Part shown: positions 46,501 to 53,718 of the stretch, one piece after another
Layout of the letters: each line of letters starts with the position of its first letter
Numbering within the stretch: the first letter of the stretch is position 1
Assembly (NCBI RefSeq): GCF_000737335.2
Contig: NZ_JMCC02000022.1
Coordinates: forward strand, 1 to 64,000
DNA from: Enhygromyxa salina
Lineage (GTDB): Bacteria > Myxococcota_A > Polyangia > Nannocystales > Nannocystaceae
Direction: 5' to 3'
DNA length: 64,000 nucleotides
The notes under the pieces: generated by a model
The model's input: the letters and a program-made list of their open reading frames with translations, nothing else
Databases searched by the model: none
Told to the model about the DNA's origin: nothing
Position numbers and translations under genes: made by a program

Positions 46501-47012
46501 AGTCCCCAGCCGGTTGCGCCGATCACCACATACTCGGAATTGAGGGCCTCTCGGAGGTCTTCCGGCTTAATGACCTCCACACCGTCGGGAAGAGACTGGT
46601 CGGGCTCGTGGCCAAGCCAGATCATGCGAATTGGGCCCCTGGCATGGATCGCTCGCTTCCTCACCGCCTCGAGCAAGTTGGCGATCGAGTTGCGCGTGAA
46701 GCCGGTGACGTAGACTCGACATGGCCGCCCGGCCGCTCGACGACCTTCGAGATAGCCCAGCGCCATCCACGATAGGGCGAATGTCTTGCCGGTACCTGGG
46801 GGCCCGAGGATCAGCGAAGTGCGGTGTTTGGCGATGCCCTCCCAACCGCGCTGCTGAGCTTCACGCAGAGAGAACTCGGACTGGTTGCCGATGATGGCTT
46901 CGCGGGCGAAGGCCAGCCCGGCTAGCCAGTCTCGCTGCGATTCCTCTGATACGTCGTGGGCAAACTCCAGTGGCCGACGCAGGAAGGTGCGCAAGTCGTC
47001 TCGAACCGTCAT
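40569..47012 (-). CDS. dpdJ: Giant DpdJ-type helicase with N-terminal SF1 helicase
   Basis: A 2147-residue protein with two helicase engines. The N-terminal ~520 residues are an SF1 (Upf1/AAA_11-AAA_12-like) helicase: Walker A GPPGTGKTF at 70-78, 'LVCIDEASQM' near 192, 'TITRARTKL' near 445. After a linker with winged-helix-like pieces comes an SF2 DEAD/H module: 'ADTGSGKTEAAAL' near 880, a DEIH box (LADEIHIYSH) near 1064, 'FATSSLEVGFDD' near 1300 and 'QRKGRGGRG' near 1330, with zinc-ribbon cysteines (PCPEGECGG, HCRRCG) near 985-1005 and 'CCGHPETCSRF' near 1240. A cysteine cluster 'CVDGCQACLH' ends the protein near 2110. The SF2 half is DpdJ-like; the SF1 half is an unusual addition. Start overlaps the nuclease gene stop (ATGA). 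Confidence 0.85.
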   Translation of the reverse strand: MTVRDDLRTFLRRPLEFAHDVSEESQRDWLAGLAFAREAIIGNQSEFSLREAQQRGWEGIAKHRTSLILGPPGTGKTFALSWMALGYLEGRRAAGRPCRVYVTGFTRNSIANLLEAVRKRAIHARGPIRMIWLGHEPDQSLPDGVEVIKPEDLREALNSEYVVIGATGWGLFRAIERGRLAEAQGPTAPLFDLVCIDEASQMVISQGLLSIAGLAPQGRVLVAGDDKQLAPVRETHEREIDGLRLGSSLYGFLKHAGIEVFPLTETFRLNQLLSEYPAQVFYEGRYESVAEVKSKRLALHESWELGLQDWERHALDPDNPVCILLYSGPLCGTSNEFEARIAAGLVARLRARMVPPDREDELSSQTFWNQRLAVVSPHRAQNALLRTLIRATGFGEDCVVETVDRIQGRERDAIVACYTVSDPEFAKMEASFIFSPERFNVTITRARTKLILVVARQLLSVVPEDDELFEQAQVLRNFVYETQEVATWSVMGPAGASVPLTVRVRRFDDAANLEVDATQVPSEPPPDEGALDPVLTELLDAIRRLAKTSKHKSAASFALTKALSRTQQEIHEGLLKLFELGMVVIRLKDGPYGPFWTAKPRDPAQRPLPCDLESVRNHIQGLLGALRHGRYAPFYFIVRDHFCWLDLDGEDRLEPLVDALVVEGVLEWGANDKGRRTLDLTVARQQEAKPVERLPLPEVPSESDFEVLNSLENLEQGRINFGVYEAWVHPAELASITHRSATELAPVLRRLRQDGWLMSLDDGRMRSRAAELARELRYIKQRFREDDAGNRPFLVRATKVRFVDRSKPTRNQPLSRTLTTLEELLGSDPTTVRVLRGAGQMLSERWMVDDPLLTGFQSRALLEVLPAWFGRSETRSFVITADTGSGKTEAAALPLIIASAIDALEGVTGTRCVLVYPRIRLANNQAQRLAGYLAALARQDGMPTLTLGVQNSEVPSNFDGELGAHWKRVGSRYAFPLFPCPEGECGGDLLLTPTPDTHQPDHLHCRRCGWSFAGWVGSKRSLGKVDTSIFITTTESLHSWLHSQWRGRLFGDARGVLPPRAVLADEIHIYSHIQGAQVGYALRRLLARLRINSRDPQDRPLAVGMSATLGEPGRVWEELCGCGPVTQISPTPEEREPNPRSREYFYFVQPEIESRGKDVAGASTTIQSLMCLAHGMRRRRGNRGGYRALAFLDSIDKVKRLHGDYIDAERNNRLARLRTSRYGTVPPESTPRRECCGHPETCSRFVDGECWFFAARDPHQETANGAYEAGQSLSVCQSPVFSGTKERVDDMIGSSDVVFATSSLEVGFDDPEMSLVFQHYAPLNAASFVQRKGRGGRGADDRPVTGVTLSVYSPRDTWFFRRPERMLEAASFRVPLNMRNFFVRRGQLIATLLDAAARNHHYRQDPSPNLPAHVFAEAMIMIRDIFGERVFVDMGITDLQALWAQVRPKISNPATTGLACWVAQIPEVPTQLFETINLPAVRVSFIDDNNDPVGKEEDIGVALATCAPGTATRRYGFGVTHWVTPHSGRTPWAAVDHRSQHETFEPIPGGLTALRLALPRYLHQEIGDNVVLAAIRPSELRLEKLGRFDGAGWTPFVGYDRSTTRLVDLTSSAEEHPGINPKSQGSLSGFIICNARRDQGQPRAVGALEPLTTGLYAYQGSGAAEQGTGLTVSRIYWGAESRIIVDVNSFKREEFIHTQTFVEAQQHAAHHKRGAPAPAVQLYGYQVSTEGVRLRLDQDTLDRFVEHEFDRIEGTRDGRWLRGQYFRFLVLSGAPQAGMNRFQARELADLLVTARAFENTNEKLQRLLRRWDVGHFRQLLLETYTQYLSLHPLLTEQRIVRIAEELAKPHLAGMQGFLVQAIAGCKDDQGFRQYLRSLALHGLAMRLQQLFAIHGAGDPRRVLFHTKLPIQFGEDADDVIVVCEDGEHGDGTTRTFLETLDIAFGELRAGALFECPNAREDEVLERLLEDADLANTWSLRDPISADRIGELAGVLGLDPEDDANIMQSVVRVLYDSEDIGGERFSYRSLQQEVRTVREQLSAEMDRDPTAWELVGRVVALARGGDPSVQRWAQLRRCYLELEDAAQEGSLEADARLGDQVYRLSARLCVDGCQACLHTGSPLFPQQMLDATVSRTVLTRLAEFLGWS

Positions 47013-49261
47013 CCGGCCCCCTCACTCAGGTAGCGCAGGAGGGTTTCCATGCGAGCTGTGTTGACGTCGACATGACCCTTGTCCAGGAACCAGCCAGCGG
47101 TCGGTGTGTCCCGCATCAGTCGGCGCATGGTCTGGCTCGTCCAGGCTTTCTTCCAGATCTTCACGCGCAACCGACTGGGATCGGCGCCGGACAGCAACTC
47201 GACCGTGCATTCGGGCCAGCGCGAAGGGTCCATGCGCAGGTCCGGGTCGTCGTCGGTGAGGATTAGGCCCAGGCTACCCGGTGAGATCTCGGCCTGGCGG
47301 CTCTCAGGCGGCACCAAAAAGTCCAGGATTGCGCCCCCACTCCGATTTTTCGCTTCACGAAGCTCGAGATTGGCGTAGCAGCGCAATCGCTCTCGGCGTT
47401 CCTCGGACGGGCGGGCCAGATCGATCAGCGCGCCGAGACGCTCCGCTCGACTTTGAAGTAACTCCTGGGCGAGCAGCACGTCGAGGTCGATGGCTTCGAG
47501 CGGGTGAAACTGCTCTTGAAAGCGAAACGGCGGCTTGCGCAGGCGCAAGAAATCGTGGCCCGACTGCGCGTTGTCGTCGAGTATCCACTGACAGAGGCTC
47601 TGCATCGCGCGGAGTCGAGCGATCGCATCCTGTTGCGTGGCTTCGACCCACTGAGGCTTGTCGCCGAGTTGTCGCATCACGTCGATGGACAGGCGTGCGG
47701 AGAAGGGCCGTGTGAAGGGCGGCCCTGGAAGATACGGGCTCTTCAATGGAGGTGTCGCCTCGGCCAGGGCTCGGCTTACCCGCGCGAGGTCGTAGGAGAC
47801 CTTGGCCGGAAGCACGTACAGCTGCTCTATCACGCTGCGCAAGGCACTAGCCGGCAAGTGATGGGCCCCGCGATACTCAGGCTCGGGTGCGCGGACTTCC
47901 TCTGGTGGAAACAGGCGCACGAGATGAATGAGGCCCGAACGAATATCGCTGTCGTCGAGGTGAGTGGCGAGAGTGTCGCGGAGGTCGTTTGCCTCCGACG
48001 GTTCGTAGACGAAGATGTGCATGCGCAGGCCCTCCGTAGTAGGGAGACGCTGGTTGTGCTCGTGGAGCTCTTGCAGGACATCGATGAGGCCACGCAGCAC
48101 GCGGGTGAGCGCCGGCAATTCATCTGTAGGCCGAGTCACTACCTCGACCACCGGTGGCCTGGCCCGCTTGCCGCCTACAAGACAACCGATGGTCACAAGG
48201 TGAGCGGCGACCGGGTCCCGATCCACGACGAGGAAGATAGGCACGTCGATTTGTGGCGGCATCAACCAGGTGTGGTGTTCGGGTAGGCGGCACCACTGCC
48301 TCGAGAGCAACGCCTCAGCCCTGTTCTTGAGCAGCTTGCCTCGGGTGCGCAGCGTCCAGGTGTCATCGCCCAGGTGAGACGCGCGGGCGACAGCGCCGAG
48401 TGTTCGCAGACCATTACGATGAAGCGCGGCCTTGGACTGGTGGGAGAGTCCCGGTATTGCGGATATGTCCCAGTCTTCCCGAGGCCGATCGTCAGCGATG
48501 GCCTTGTCGCAATGCTGCAACCACTTACACTGCTCGCATTTGAAGTAGAGATGAAAGAAAGTCTGGTCTGACCCGCTGCCGATCTTTGTCTGGCTGATGG
48601 AACCGAGTTGGCGGCGAAAGAAGTCGCGCAATAGCTCCTCGTGGCTGCGGAGATCAAACAGACCTCTCTCCGCCTCCCATAGCGGGCCTCCGTCCGCGCC
48701 GATAGACCAGATGTTGGCCTGACGATGGATCGGCGGCTCATTGATTCCCAGTGAAGCGAATACTCCGCGCAACATCAGTGCGTAGAAAGCGACCTGTGCG
48801 CGATGATACTGGGTCGGGCGCCGGGTGTGTTTAACGTCGATAATTCTGAGGCACCGCTGCTTCCCCTCGCCCACCCACTCCATGAAATCCGGTAGGCCAG
48901 AGCGTATGGAGACGTGCTCAGGGAGTTGAAGATCGCGTCGCAAGGATGGAGTCTCATCGAGCTTGGCCTGGTAGATGAGCCTCGCTGGATGTTCTCCGCG
49001 CAAGAATGCGGCGGTCAGCCCCGGGGGCACGTGAAGACTCCCACCGTTCGGGCGCAGGATGGACTCGCCCCGCTCGCGCAGTCGTCGGAGTACGTCTTCC
49101 TCGAAACGGACGCCCTCCTCCCTACGGATGCTGCGGTCGTCGACCTCGTGCACGGGGACGGCGTCCCTGACCTCACGCGGAAGGGTCGCGTAGATCAACC
49201 TGCGCTCACAACGATACTGAAACCAATCCTTGATGTCGCTCGCGCGGATTTCCATTTTCAT
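47009..49261 (-). CDS. Cas4/RecB-like Fe-S nuclease with HhH region
   Basis: A 750-residue protein. Residues 1-255 form a PD-(D/E)XK nuclease of the Cas4/RecB (TM0106-like) type: Asp125 in GLPDF, Asp142-Val-Lys144 (IIDVK), and 'HRAQVAFYALML' with Gln156 and Tyr160. Cys18 with Cys242, Cys245 and Cys251 (CEQCKWLQHC) is the four-cysteine pattern of a Fe-S cluster nuclease. A helix-hairpin-helix-like part follows near 270-300 ('ISAIPGLSHQSKAALHRNGL'). The remaining ~400 residues are unassigned. Its stop overlaps the dpdJ start, so nuclease and helicase are made together; in TM0106-type proteins both parts are fused in one chain. Probably cuts target DNA. Confidence 0.8.
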   Translation of the reverse strand: MKMEIRASDIKDWFQYRCERRLIYATLPREVRDAVPVHEVDDRSIRREEGVRFEEDVLRRLRERGESILRPNGGSLHVPPGLTAAFLRGEHPARLIYQAKLDETPSLRRDLQLPEHVSIRSGLPDFMEWVGEGKQRCLRIIDVKHTRRPTQYHRAQVAFYALMLRGVFASLGINEPPIHRQANIWSIGADGGPLWEAERGLFDLRSHEELLRDFFRRQLGSISQTKIGSGSDQTFFHLYFKCEQCKWLQHCDKAIADDRPREDWDISAIPGLSHQSKAALHRNGLRTLGAVARASHLGDDTWTLRTRGKLLKNRAEALLSRQWCRLPEHHTWLMPPQIDVPIFLVVDRDPVAAHLVTIGCLVGGKRARPPVVEVVTRPTDELPALTRVLRGLIDVLQELHEHNQRLPTTEGLRMHIFVYEPSEANDLRDTLATHLDDSDIRSGLIHLVRLFPPEEVRAPEPEYRGAHHLPASALRSVIEQLYVLPAKVSYDLARVSRALAEATPPLKSPYLPGPPFTRPFSARLSIDVMRQLGDKPQWVEATQQDAIARLRAMQSLCQWILDDNAQSGHDFLRLRKPPFRFQEQFHPLEAIDLDVLLAQELLQSRAERLGALIDLARPSEERRERLRCYANLELREAKNRSGGAILDFLVPPESRQAEISPGSLGLILTDDDPDLRMDPSRWPECTVELLSGADPSRLRVKIWKKAWTSQTMRRLMRDTPTAGWFLDKGHVDVNTARMETLLRYLSEGAG

Positions 49262-49444
49262 CGTGGCAGTTCACGCCTCTGCGCGAAGTTTCGCCAATAA
49301 TACGAGTTCTTTCTGAGTGTGTCTCCTGGGTTCACAACCGTTAGCAACAGATTGACGCACGTTTGCCATGACGCTGGACCAAACGGCCCACTCGTCAGGG
49401 CTCGACGCGTCCGGATACAGCCCAGTTTCTCAACCACTTGATCT
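49262..49444. promoter_or_regulatory. Divergent promoter region between nuclease and folE2
   Basis: The 183 bp between the divergent nuclease-dpdJ and folE2-dpdC-dpdA-dpdB transcripts must hold both promoters. A TATTAT-like -10 on the minus side (about 49297-49302) and a TTGACG -35-like hexamer on the plus side (about 49351-49356) are visible, but neither has a good partner at standard spacing, so the boxes are tentative. The composition here is clearly lower in GC than the flanking genes. Confidence 0.4.
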
Positions 49445-50266
49445 ATGGTACGAAACCCGGCTATGCAGGACGTCCAGGGCCTACCAGACGACCGAGAAAT
49501 CCCGATCGACCGCGTCGGCGTCGCGGGTCTCAACCACCCGATCGTCGTCCTCGACCGCCGCTCGGAGAAGCAGCGGACCGTGGGAGCGTTCACGATGTCC
49601 GTTTCGCTGCCCCGGGAGCAGAAGGGCACGCACATGAGCCGGTTCGTGGAGGTCCTCAACGACCACCACGGAGAAGTGACGATGCGCACGGTTCCAAAGA
49701 TCTTGCGAGATCTCCAGGATCGGCTTGGCGCATCCTCCGCACAGATTGAAGTCACGTTCCCCTACTTCCTCGAGCGCGCGGCGCCGGTGAGCGGGGCGAC
49801 GGCGCTCATGGACTACTCGTGCGCGTTCATCGGTGAGCTTCGCGAGGACCACGATGATTTCGTCCTCCGCGTGCGGGTGCCAGTGACCAGCCTATGCCCT
49901 TGCAGCAAGGCTATCTCGGAGCGAGGTGCTCACAATCAACGGGGCTACATCACGATGTCCGTTCGGACGAACACCGACAGTTCGGGAGATCCGCAGCTCG
50001 TGTGGATCGAGGAGCTGATTCAGGTCGCCGAGCAGTCTGCGTCGGCTCCCGTATATCCGTTGCTCAAGCGTCCGGACGAGGCCCACGTGACCGTGCAAGC
50101 GTACGACAATCCAGTCTTCGTCGAGGACATGGTTCGCAACGTCGCTCGGCGACTGCAGGACGACCCACGAGTTTACTGGTTCGAGGTCCACGCCGAAAAC
50201 CACGAGAGCATCCACAACCACTCGGCCTTCGCTCAGGTCACGTGGTCTCGCACCGAGAATCAATGA
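49445..50266 (+). CDS. folE2: GTP cyclohydrolase FolE2 (type IB)
   Basis: About 273 residues; a second ATG six codons on (49463) gives the more usual FolE2 start. It converts GTP to dihydroneopterin triphosphate, the first step to both folate and 7-deazaguanines (preQ0). Diagnostic type-IB residues are present: the catalytic Cys in 'SLCPCSKAIS' with 'GAHNQR', and the family's start 'IDRVGVAGLNHPI' and end 'ENHESIHNHSAFA'. It is the first gene of a four-gene operon with dpdC, dpdA and dpdB (ATGA overlap to dpdC), so its job here is very probably to feed DNA modification. Confidence 0.92.
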   Translation: MVRNPAMQDVQGLPDDREIPIDRVGVAGLNHPIVVLDRRSEKQRTVGAFTMSVSLPREQKGTHMSRFVEVLNDHHGEVTMRTVPKILRDLQDRLGASSAQIEVTFPYFLERAAPVSGATALMDYSCAFIGELREDHDDFVLRVRVPVTSLCPCSKAISERGAHNQRGYITMSVRTNTDSSGDPQLVWIEELIQVAEQSASAPVYPLLKRPDEAHVTVQAYDNPVFVEDMVRNVARRLQDDPRVYWFEVHAENHESIHNHSAFAQVTWSRTENQ

Positions 50267-51201
50267 CTGTCCATCTCGTCGCCAGCTGCACGGACCGAAA
50301 GCGTTCGAAGGTGCCACCTGAGCTGCGGCTCCGCGAACTCGCTGGCGGCTCAGTGAACGAACGCGTGCGCGGGTGGCTGACGACGTTGAGCAACTCGGCG
50401 ACACCCGCTCTGCCAGCGCGCGAACTCTACGGCGGCGAGCACTGGAAGCTCATCCTCGAACTCGAGAGCGAGTTGCGCGAGACTCGGGGAAATATCGAAC
50501 TCTCCGTCGCCTCGGCCGGCTATGGCTTGGTGTCGGCCGACGCGCACCTCAAGCCCTACTCCGCCACGTTCGCTGGACGCCAACCCGACTCGGTGGCTCA
50601 GAACCAGGACGATCGGTCTTCCACGTGGTGGGACGGGCTTTGCGCCGGTGGAGAATCTCCAAATTCTCTGCAAACTCTGATGAGCGGGGCCGAAGGTCTC
50701 GTCGTGATCGCATCTGCCAAGTACCTTCGGGCCATGCTGCCGGATCTCCTGCTCGCACGCGCCACACTGCCGGACCCTGGCAACCTGGTGGTCTTCGCCG
50801 GATCCAAGGTGGACGAACTGGAGAAGTCACTCATCCGGGTTGATGCGCGCGTCCAAGTCGCCCTCAAAGACGTGGGTGCGGACCGTCTGCGCGGTACCAA
50901 GCAAGGTCTCGCAGCCCGAACCGCGAAAGAGTTGTTGTGCCAGACCAAGACCTGGCCACCAACGGCCGCCGTGCTCAGTGAGGCGTACGAACGCCTCGTC
51001 GCTGGCGTCGCCCCACCCGAGGCGTTAGATCGTGAGCGCCACGAGGATGACGACGTCTCAGCGTTCATTGCCAAGGCGCTGGACGAGAACCCGCGCGCTG
51101 GCTGGACTAACCTGCTACGCACCTGGCGAGCCCAAGGCCAGGCTTGCGAGCAATCACGCTTCCGTCGTCTCCACGGCGAAGTCAAGGCGCGGAGGTCCTG
51201 A
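50263..51201 (+). CDS. dpdC: DpdC-type protein (DUF6884/YaaA-like)
   Basis: A 312-residue protein starting in the ATGA overlap with folE2. Residues 1-170 have the pattern of the DUF6884/YaaA-like fold: 'VHLVASCTDRKRSK' at the start, 'PARELYGGEHWKL', 'IELSVASAGYGLVSADAHLKPYSATF' and 'GLVVIASAKYLRAMLP'. Proteins of this type occur with TGT-like DpdA. In Salmonella, DpdC converts preQ0 in DNA to the amido form (dADG); here that role is inferred from family and gene order. The rest of the protein (about 190-312) is helical and unassigned. It ends two bases before the dpdA start. Confidence 0.75.
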   Translation: MTVHLVASCTDRKRSKVPPELRLRELAGGSVNERVRGWLTTLSNSATPALPARELYGGEHWKLILELESELRETRGNIELSVASAGYGLVSADAHLKPYSATFAGRQPDSVAQNQDDRSSTWWDGLCAGGESPNSLQTLMSGAEGLVVIASAKYLRAMLPDLLLARATLPDPGNLVVFAGSKVDELEKSLIRVDARVQVALKDVGADRLRGTKQGLAARTAKELLCQTKTWPPTAAVLSEAYERLVAGVAPPEALDRERHEDDDVSAFIAKALDENPRAGWTNLLRTWRAQGQACEQSRFRRLHGEVKARRS

Positions 51202-51203
51202 CC

Positions 51204-52484
51204 GTGCACTACTTCCTGCCAGACAGCCAAGACCTGGTCGACCCGAGCTTCGACTTCGAAAAAGAGATCCGCAGTCCCGACCGTGTACGCCACCGCGACG
51301 ATCGCTATGCCCACGAGGTGTTTGGCTCCCGGGCGTTCGACGGCATCCTCGTGTCCAAGGGCATCGTGGACTCGAATGGCGGCACTGGCCGCTACACGGG
51401 TCCGCAGCGGCGCCGCTTCGATCGTGATGGCGTCAAGCGCTTCTTCCGGGCGCAAGGCCACGGTTGGGGCAAGCTGCGCTTCATGGGTGACTGCGGCGCG
51501 TTTACCTATGTGAAGGACGAGGTCCCGCCCTACACGGTCGACGAGGTCATCGATTTCTACGTCCGGGGCAAGTTCGATCTCGGGGTTTCGGTCGACCACA
51601 TCATCCTCAGCTACGACCCAGACTGGGACGCGTTCGGCAATGCTTCGGTGCCACCGGAGGTGCTCGAGCGGCAGCGGATCACGTTCGAACTCGCGCGGGA
51701 GTTCATCAAGAAGGCTAAGAAAGCTGGTGGTTTCACACCTTTGGGTGTCGCCCAGGGTTGGAGCCCATCCTCGTACGCGCACGCGGTCAAGCAGCTGCAG
51801 AAGATGGGCTACAAGTACATTGCGATCGGCGGCGTGGTACCGCTCAAGACTCACAAGCTGATCCACGTGCTCGATCAGATCAACGCGATACGCAACCGCG
51901 GCGTGAAGCTCCACCTCTTGGGCGTGACGCGCCTCGAGAAGATCGCAGACTTCCGCTCGTACGGAGTCGCCAGCTTCGACAGCACGTCGCCGCTGCGTCG
52001 CGCGTGGCTGGACAACAAGGTCAATTATTTCACGCCTGATCGCTCCTACACGGCGGTTCGGGTGCCCCAGGTCGACGGCAACGTGCGTCTGCAAAAGCGC
52101 ATTCGAGCGGGCGAGGTCAAGCAAGAGCACGCGCTCAAGGCCGAGGCCAAGTGCCTCAAGTACCTCGCGGAACTCGATGCTGGCAAACGAAGCGCAGCGT
52201 CTGTGGTCAAGGCTCTGACGGAGTACGAGCGCATTCACGATCCGGGCGGCGACCGCTCGGAGCCGTACCGCGAGGTGCTCACCGATCAGCCCTGGAAGGC
52301 CTGTAAGTGTGAGGTGTGCATGCGGCTCGGACATCACGTGATCATGTTTCGAGGCGCCGAGCGCAACCGCCGACGTGGTTTCCACAACGTGGCGGTGTTC
52401 TATCAGCAGCTACTGCAGGAACTTGCGCGACCCAAGCGTCGTAACCCCGCGCGCGAGCCCGAGCAACAACTCCTGAGTGTCTAG
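51204..52484 (+). CDS. dpdA: DpdA, TGT-like DNA guanine transglycosylase
   Basis: A 426-residue paralogue of tRNA-guanine transglycosylase. A GTG start is supported by a strong GGAGG site eight bases upstream. 'FMGDCGAFTYV' near residue 95 corresponds to the TGT DSGGF region with its catalytic-type Asp, and 'VSVDHIILSYD' near 130 gives the second Asp region. The zinc-site cysteines Cys367, Cys369 and Cys372 (CKCEVC) with a His near 395 (GFHN) match TGT. It would swap guanine in DNA for preQ0. A tRNA role is unlikely in this setting because dpdB and the restriction genes are present. Confidence 0.92.
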   Translation: MHYFLPDSQDLVDPSFDFEKEIRSPDRVRHRDDRYAHEVFGSRAFDGILVSKGIVDSNGGTGRYTGPQRRRFDRDGVKRFFRAQGHGWGKLRFMGDCGAFTYVKDEVPPYTVDEVIDFYVRGKFDLGVSVDHIILSYDPDWDAFGNASVPPEVLERQRITFELAREFIKKAKKAGGFTPLGVAQGWSPSSYAHAVKQLQKMGYKYIAIGGVVPLKTHKLIHVLDQINAIRNRGVKLHLLGVTRLEKIADFRSYGVASFDSTSPLRRAWLDNKVNYFTPDRSYTAVRVPQVDGNVRLQKRIRAGEVKQEHALKAEAKCLKYLAELDAGKRSAASVVKALTEYERIHDPGGDRSEPYREVLTDQPWKACKCEVCMRLGHHVIMFRGAERNRRRGFHNVAVFYQQLLQELARPKRRNPAREPEQQLLSV

Positions 52485-52488
52485 GTCC

Positions 52489-53613
52489 ATGCCCAAGTCC
52501 CGTTCAGTGATCAAGGTCCCGGCGATGGAGATCCATCAATCGCCGGGACGCAAACTCTACACCTTCGCGATCGACGGCAAGCACGTCTACGACTTTGCGG
52601 ACGTCTCCCGCATCCGGCGCAACGAGAAGACCGAACTCGAAGGCTACCAACGGCCTGAAGTCATCGCGCACATCCAGGAGATCAAAGAGTATATCGAGAG
52701 TGACTCCCCGATGCTTCCCAACGGCGTGGTGGTCGCCTTCGATTCGCGGGTGAAGTTCAAGCGCGTCAAGACCACAGAACTCGACATGGGCACCGATACT
52801 GCGATGGGTGTGCTCGAGATTCCCGTTGGAGAGGATCCCAAGCGCGGACGCGTGGGGTTCATTGTTGATGGGCAACAACGGCTGGCTGCCATTCGGGGGG
52901 CGAAGATCAAAAAGTTCATGGTGCTGGTGTCCGCGTTCATTACTGATGATCTGCGCCAACAAACGGAGCAGTTCATCCTCGTCAACTCGACCAAACCGCT
53001 GCCCAAGGGGTTGATCTACGAGTTGATCCCGCACACCGATGCAAGGTTGCCGACCGCGCTGCACCGACGCCGACTCGCTGCATTTTTGCTCGAGCGGCTC
53101 AACCATGAACAAGGGTCGCCGCTCCACAAGATGATCCGCACCCCGACGGCGCCGGACGGGGTGATCAAGGATAATTCGATGCTCAAGATGCTGGGCAACA
53201 GCCTGAGCGACGGGGTGCTCTACGAGTTTCGGGATCGCAATGAGCTGACCGACGAGTCCGTGGCCGAGATGCTTGCGCTGCTTCAACGGTTCTGGGGCGC
53301 AGTGAGCGAGACTTTTCCTGACGCGTGGGGAAAGAAGCCGCGTGAGTCGAGGTTGATGCACGGTGCGGGGATCGTGAGCATCGGCAACTTGATGGATCAC
53401 ATCGCCTCGCAGCGAACCCGCCGCTCGACGATTCCCTCGCAACAGTACTTTCGGAAGCACCTCTCGCTGGTTGCACCCGAGTGCGCATGGACAGATGGGG
53501 ACTGGCGCTTCGACGACGACGACGTGCGGAGCTGGAATCAGATCCAGAATACGCGGCAGGATGTCGAGATGCTGACGGACTTCTTGCAGCGGGCGTACGA
53601 CGCCTCGGCGTAG
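52489..53613 (+). CDS. dpdB: DpdB, DGQQR-domain protein (DndB-like)
   Basis: A 374-residue protein. 'FIVDGQQRLAAI' near residue 122 is the DGQHR/DndB signature, here with Q in place of H; 'VLVSAFITDDLRQQTEQFILVNSTKPLP' near 145-170 is typical too. DndB-type proteins act with DpdA in DNA base exchange, DpdB being the ATP-using partner in known systems. The start is the ATG at 52489 (a GTG twelve bases earlier overlaps the dpdA stop). It ends the folE2-dpdC-dpdA-dpdB operon. Confidence 0.88.
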   Translation: MPKSRSVIKVPAMEIHQSPGRKLYTFAIDGKHVYDFADVSRIRRNEKTELEGYQRPEVIAHIQEIKEYIESDSPMLPNGVVVAFDSRVKFKRVKTTELDMGTDTAMGVLEIPVGEDPKRGRVGFIVDGQQRLAAIRGAKIKKFMVLVSAFITDDLRQQTEQFILVNSTKPLPKGLIYELIPHTDARLPTALHRRRLAAFLLERLNHEQGSPLHKMIRTPTAPDGVIKDNSMLKMLGNSLSDGVLYEFRDRNELTDESVAEMLALLQRFWGAVSETFPDAWGKKPRESRLMHGAGIVSIGNLMDHIASQRTRRSTIPSQQYFRKHLSLVAPECAWTDGDWRFDDDDVRSWNQIQNTRQDVEMLTDFLQRAYDASA

Positions 53614-53718
53614 CAGCGCGGGCCACAGGCTGCGAAACAACAACGCGATGACGCCGACGACGATGGCGTCCCCAATGATCAATCGTCTCCGCCCACCTCC
53701 ACGGCGCCCCCGGAAGCG
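53614..53718. other. Right edge of the dpd island
   Basis: Only 105 bp separate dpdB and the convergent pfkA stop. On the minus strand, an ATG at 53680-53682 opens a short hydrophobic frame ('DAIVVGVIALLFRSLWPALL') that runs directly into antisense dpdB. It could be the left-over start of a small membrane protein cut by the island. No attachment site or terminator is clear. Confidence 0.3.

Noticed and set aside
49445..49463. Only the first ATG as folE2 start
   Set aside because: Both ATGs lack a clear ribosome-binding site; family alignment slightly favours 49463, so I did not claim one as certain.
51204..52484. Reading DpdA as a tRNA queuosine transglycosylase
   Set aside because: Neighbours FolE2, DpdC-like and DGQQR-type DpdB plus the helicase block point to DNA modification; tRNA TGTs are not found in this setting.
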